Assembly: GCF_900112315.1 (NCBI RefSeq)
Contig: NZ_FOLL01000003.1
Location: forward strand, 186,001 to 250,000
Direction of reading: 5' to 3'
DNA: 64,000 bases
Origin: Parapedobacter composti
GTDB taxonomy: Bacteria > Bacteroidota > Bacteroidia > Sphingobacteriales > Sphingobacteriaceae
Part shown: positions 61,601 to 64,000 of the stretch, one piece after another
How the letters are laid out: each line of letters begins with the position of its first letter
Numbering within the stretch: the stretch's first letter is position 1
Notes under the pieces: model-generated
The model's database searches: none
Told to the model about the DNA's origin: nothing
The model's input: the letters and a program-made list of their open reading frames with translations, nothing else
Program-made: the position numbers and the translations under genes

Positions 61601-62515
61601 ATGAAGCCGTTAACGATTAAAACCATCAGCGAATTTCATCAGCTGCACCGGCTGGCGCCACCCGAGCATCCGCTCATCAGCGTTGTGGATTATGCGGAGG
61701 TGGCGTTGGCTAAAAGAAATAACGCGATGCCTCCCACGGTTGCGGAGTACTATTCTATTTCGGTAAAACGGGGGTTGAGCGGAAAAATGCGTTATGGCCA
61801 GCAAGCATATGATTTCGATGAAGGGGTGATGTATTTTTTGGCGCCTAAGCAGGTATTACAGGCTTCTCCGGCTCCTGATGAAAACGCCCATCCTTCTGGT
61901 TGGATTCTGCTGGTTCATCCTGATTTTTTGTGGGGAACATCACTTGCGAAAAGCATGAAGCAATACGAGTTTTTCGATTATTCGGTAAGTGAGGCTTTAT
62001 TTCTTTCGGAAAGGGAAGAAGCAACCGTCAACGGGATAATTGCCAACATCAAGCAGGAATATCAGGCCATTATTGATAAATTCAGCCAGCGTATTATTAT
62101 TTCGCAGATTGAAACCTTATTGAATTATGCTGAGCGTTTTTACGAACGGCAATTCATTACGCGGAAAATAACCAATCACCAAATGTTAAATCGGTTGGAG
62201 GATTTGCTGGATGATTATTTTAACAGCCGTGATCTCATGCAGAAAGGGGCGCCGACGGTTCAATCGGTGGCGGATGAACTGCATGTGTCGCCGAATTACC
62301 TTAGTGGTCTGTTAAAAGTGCTAACGGGGCAAAGTACCCAACAGCACATTCACGAAAAACTGATTGAAAAAGCGAAAGAGAAATTATCAACGACCAATTT
62401 ATCGGTCAGCGAAATTGCTTATGAACTCGGGTTTGAACACTCGCAATCATTCAGCAAACTGTTTAAAGCAAAAACAAACCAATCGCCTTTGGAGTTCAGG
62501 CAGGCGTTTAATTAG
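61601..62515 (+). CDS. AraC-family transcriptional regulator
   Basis: 304 residues. An N-terminal cupin-like sensing domain (about 35-130) is followed by a helical linker and a C-terminal AraC double HTH (about 205-302) with VQSVADELHVSPNYLSGLLK and VSEIAYELGFEHSQSFSKLF, ending NQSPLEFRQAFN. It likely regulates the SDR gene 18 bp upstream or itself. It belongs to the large Bacteroidota group of AraC regulators paired with oxidoreductases. Confidence 0.92.
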   Translation: MKPLTIKTISEFHQLHRLAPPEHPLISVVDYAEVALAKRNNAMPPTVAEYYSISVKRGLSGKMRYGQQAYDFDEGVMYFLAPKQVLQASPAPDENAHPSGWILLVHPDFLWGTSLAKSMKQYEFFDYSVSEALFLSEREEATVNGIIANIKQEYQAIIDKFSQRIIISQIETLLNYAERFYERQFITRKITNHQMLNRLEDLLDDYFNSRDLMQKGAPTVQSVADELHVSPNYLSGLLKVLTGQSTQQHIHEKLIEKAKEKLSTTNLSVSEIAYELGFEHSQSFSKLFKAKTNQSPLEFRQAFN

Positions 62516-62527
62516 GCTCCTCACTTG

Positions 62528-62720
62528 ATGAAACATGCAACTGCCATAAGCCTGAATGGTATCGAACGGGATTTTGTGATCGAGAGAAGAGACTTCGAAA
62601 GCAACGCCTTGTAAAGGCCAGCTTTATGGTCGTCATTTGATTGTCTTTGGCGATGAGCTTTCAAAAGATTTTAATCGGTTTTTGGAGATGCAATTTGCGA
62701 TCTTTGAGAAATATGGTTAA
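62528..62720 (+). pseudogene. Short gene remnant
   Basis: ATG 62528 opens a 28-codon frame, and a frame change near 62613 leads to LYGRHLIVFGDELSKDFNR and FLEMQFAIFEKYG before TAA 62718-62720. The pieces look like the ends of one small protein with internal loss. Family not recognised. Confidence 0.3.
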
Positions 62721-62776
62721 AATAGCGGAAATTATTGAACTGACTTAACCAAGGTAACTTCCATGTTCTAAAAATT

Positions 62777-63451
62777 ATGCATTTTTCAAAAAAGGATTTT
62801 TTCCGTTTATTTCTTGCCATCGCTGCGTTTGCGCTGGGTTCTCCCGCTTTTGCCCAGGAACTGGGCTATGGTTTTCGTGCAGGCGTTAATTTTCCGAGTT
62901 ATTCACTTTCCAATAATTTTTCCGCTGGTTCCACGGTCAACTTCCAGGTAGGAGCATTCGTAGACGTTCCGTTGGTCGGCGATTTCCTGTCGCTCCAGCC
63001 GGGCTTATCACTGCAGGGTAAAGGAGCTGCGGGAGGCGAGTGGTTTTTCAATGCAGGGGAACCAAATGATCCGGCGCTTGATGATTTCAAGCAAAATACC
63101 ATGTGGCTGGATATTCCGGTTAATGTTGTCGGGAAGCTGCAAATACCCGCAGGGGGCTTTGTGTTTGCAGGGCTTGGACCTTATCTTGGTTTTGGCCTCA
63201 GTGGCAAAAATACGATTGACGGCGAGGAAATAACCGAACAGGGATCGGGCTTCAAGTTCGGGAGGGACGACTCGCTCCGTGGACTGGATTATGGCGTTAA
63301 CTTCTCGTTGGGCTATCAGTTGCCGCTTGGTGTTCACCTCGTTGGCGGTTACGGCTTAGGGTTGGCCAACCTCGCGCCGCGCAACGAATTCAATTACAAC
63401 CATACGCAAAAGAATAGCGTTTGGTCAATCAGCTTGGGGTATTCGCTGTAA
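62777..63451 (+). CDS. Outer-membrane beta-barrel protein (PorT-like)
   Basis: 224 residues with a signal peptide ending near AFAQ. The alternating hydrophobic strands (GYGFRAGVNFPSY, LSLQPGLSLQGKG, FVFAGLGPYLGFGLSG, VHLVGGYGLGLANL) and the final aromatic-rich strand SVWSISLGYSL are typical of small eight-stranded OMP_b-brl_2 barrels. It is exported to the outer membrane; transport activity is not implied. No operon partners. Confidence 0.85.
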   Translation: MHFSKKDFFRLFLAIAAFALGSPAFAQELGYGFRAGVNFPSYSLSNNFSAGSTVNFQVGAFVDVPLVGDFLSLQPGLSLQGKGAAGGEWFFNAGEPNDPALDDFKQNTMWLDIPVNVVGKLQIPAGGFVFAGLGPYLGFGLSGKNTIDGEEITEQGSGFKFGRDDSLRGLDYGVNFSLGYQLPLGVHLVGGYGLGLANLAPRNEFNYNHTQKNSVWSISLGYSL

Positions 63452-64000
63452 TGCGTATTTATGTTTCCAACGGATAGAAGACAGTTATACGGTAGTCACC
63501 TATACAGCGTCGGACTACCTTGGAGAAACACAACCGCCAAAGAAGGATAAGCCGACGAAAGAAAATCTCAGGAAATTGATCGAGCGGTGCCGGGCGAATA
63601 TGGCAGCGTGTGACATGGCCGTTTTATCCAATCGGCCATATATATACCAATATTTTAAGGCAAGTGCAGCCAACAGATAAGGCAATATTGGTGATTTATG
63701 GGCAGGGGCATATTCCCTTGCTCAAGCATTTTTTTGAATCGAATCCTGATTTTGAAGTGATTGATATAAAATCCGTCTTAGAATAGGTGTCGATACCGAA
63801 AAACCGAAATCCATTCATTTAGCCGTACCCCGCCTCGTTGAACGGCATCACTGCAACGACAATGCTTGGCTATATACGCGCAGAGCTCTTTCGCGGGCAA
63901 ATCGATGCTCGACAAACGTATTGCAGTGATTTATCCAATTTCGGCGCCTGAACGGTGGGATCGTTAATAGCCGCTCAGGGCAAGGAACTTATGGGGGCTG
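63452..64000. other. Region of gene remnants at the right edge
   Basis: No intact gene is seen. An open frame of about 50 codons ending at TAG 63784-63786 reads TDKAILVIYGQGHIPLLKHF and resembles the C-terminus of DUF5694-type proteins (GxGH followed by a short tail). Another fragment (about 63490-63660, other frame) reads PTKENLRKLIERCRANM. Both lack starts. The last 200 bp show no recognisable feature. Confidence 0.4.

Noticed and set aside
1-64000. CRISPR arrays, rRNA or tRNA genes and complete insertion sequences
   Set aside because: Reading through the window gave no regularly spaced repeats, no RNA gene signatures and no transposase or integrase with intact motifs.

Overview
This window comes from a Bacteroidota genome, most likely Sphingobacteriaceae or a close relative (Parapedobacter/Olivibacter-like; the genus is inference). 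The evidence is three SusC/SusD pairs, two of them with their own ECF sigma factor and FecR anti-sigma factor, many TlpA-type thioredoxins, Bacteroidota-style promoters (TTG, about 19 nt, TAnnTTTG), and a housekeeping order typical of the group: biotin ligase, rsfS, ftsH, LUD-domain protein.

Bases 1-22.9 kb are dense, mostly housekeeping DNA. In order they hold TPM-domain proteins, a TlpA/DUF4369 thioredoxin, pfkA, a two-gene DsbD system, biotin ligase, rsfS, ftsH, a LUD protein, a PA0069-type radical SAM protein under a striking palindrome, a rhomboid protease, an SSS sodium/solute symporter, an S9 peptidase, a ComM-type AAA ATPase, a WecA/MraY-type transferase, a YtxH/holin-like cell-envelope trio, GDP-fucose synthase, trmB and trhO.

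Bases 22.9-53.8 kb hold nutrient-uptake loci. Locus 1 (minus) is sigma - fecR - susC (with STN domain) - susD - DUF5117-type zinc metalloprotease, which suggests peptide or protein use. Locus 2 (plus) is sigma - fecR - susC (STN) - susD - an exported HD-superfamily hydrolase, closed by a strong terminator. A CE15 glucuronoyl esterase lies upstream and a GH95 alpha-L-fucosidase downstream. Locus 3 (minus) is a TlpA-like protein - susC - susD, preceded by a long leader with a good promoter and a possible 46-residue peptide gene. A decayed DUF4143 ATPase and an AraC regulator sit between loci 2 and 3.

Bases 54-59.5 kb are an AT-rich accessory island: two proteins with HTH-plus-wing architecture, a DUF1016 (YhcG) PDDEXK nuclease, small PLDc_N membrane proteins, a Cys/His protein with an internal duplication, a frameshifted HNH nuclease, a small exported protein broken by an in-frame stop, clustered operator-like palindromes and a candidate small RNA. 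From 60 kb on come an orphan ExbD, an SDR/AraC pair, an outer-membrane beta-barrel protein and gene remnants.

The strongest candidates for something undescribed are the secreted HD hydrolase embedded in a sigma/FecR/SusCD operon, the palindrome-rich HTH/DUF1016 island with its small RNA candidate, and the leader region of the third SusCD locus. No complete insertion sequence, tRNA, rRNA or CRISPR array was seen.
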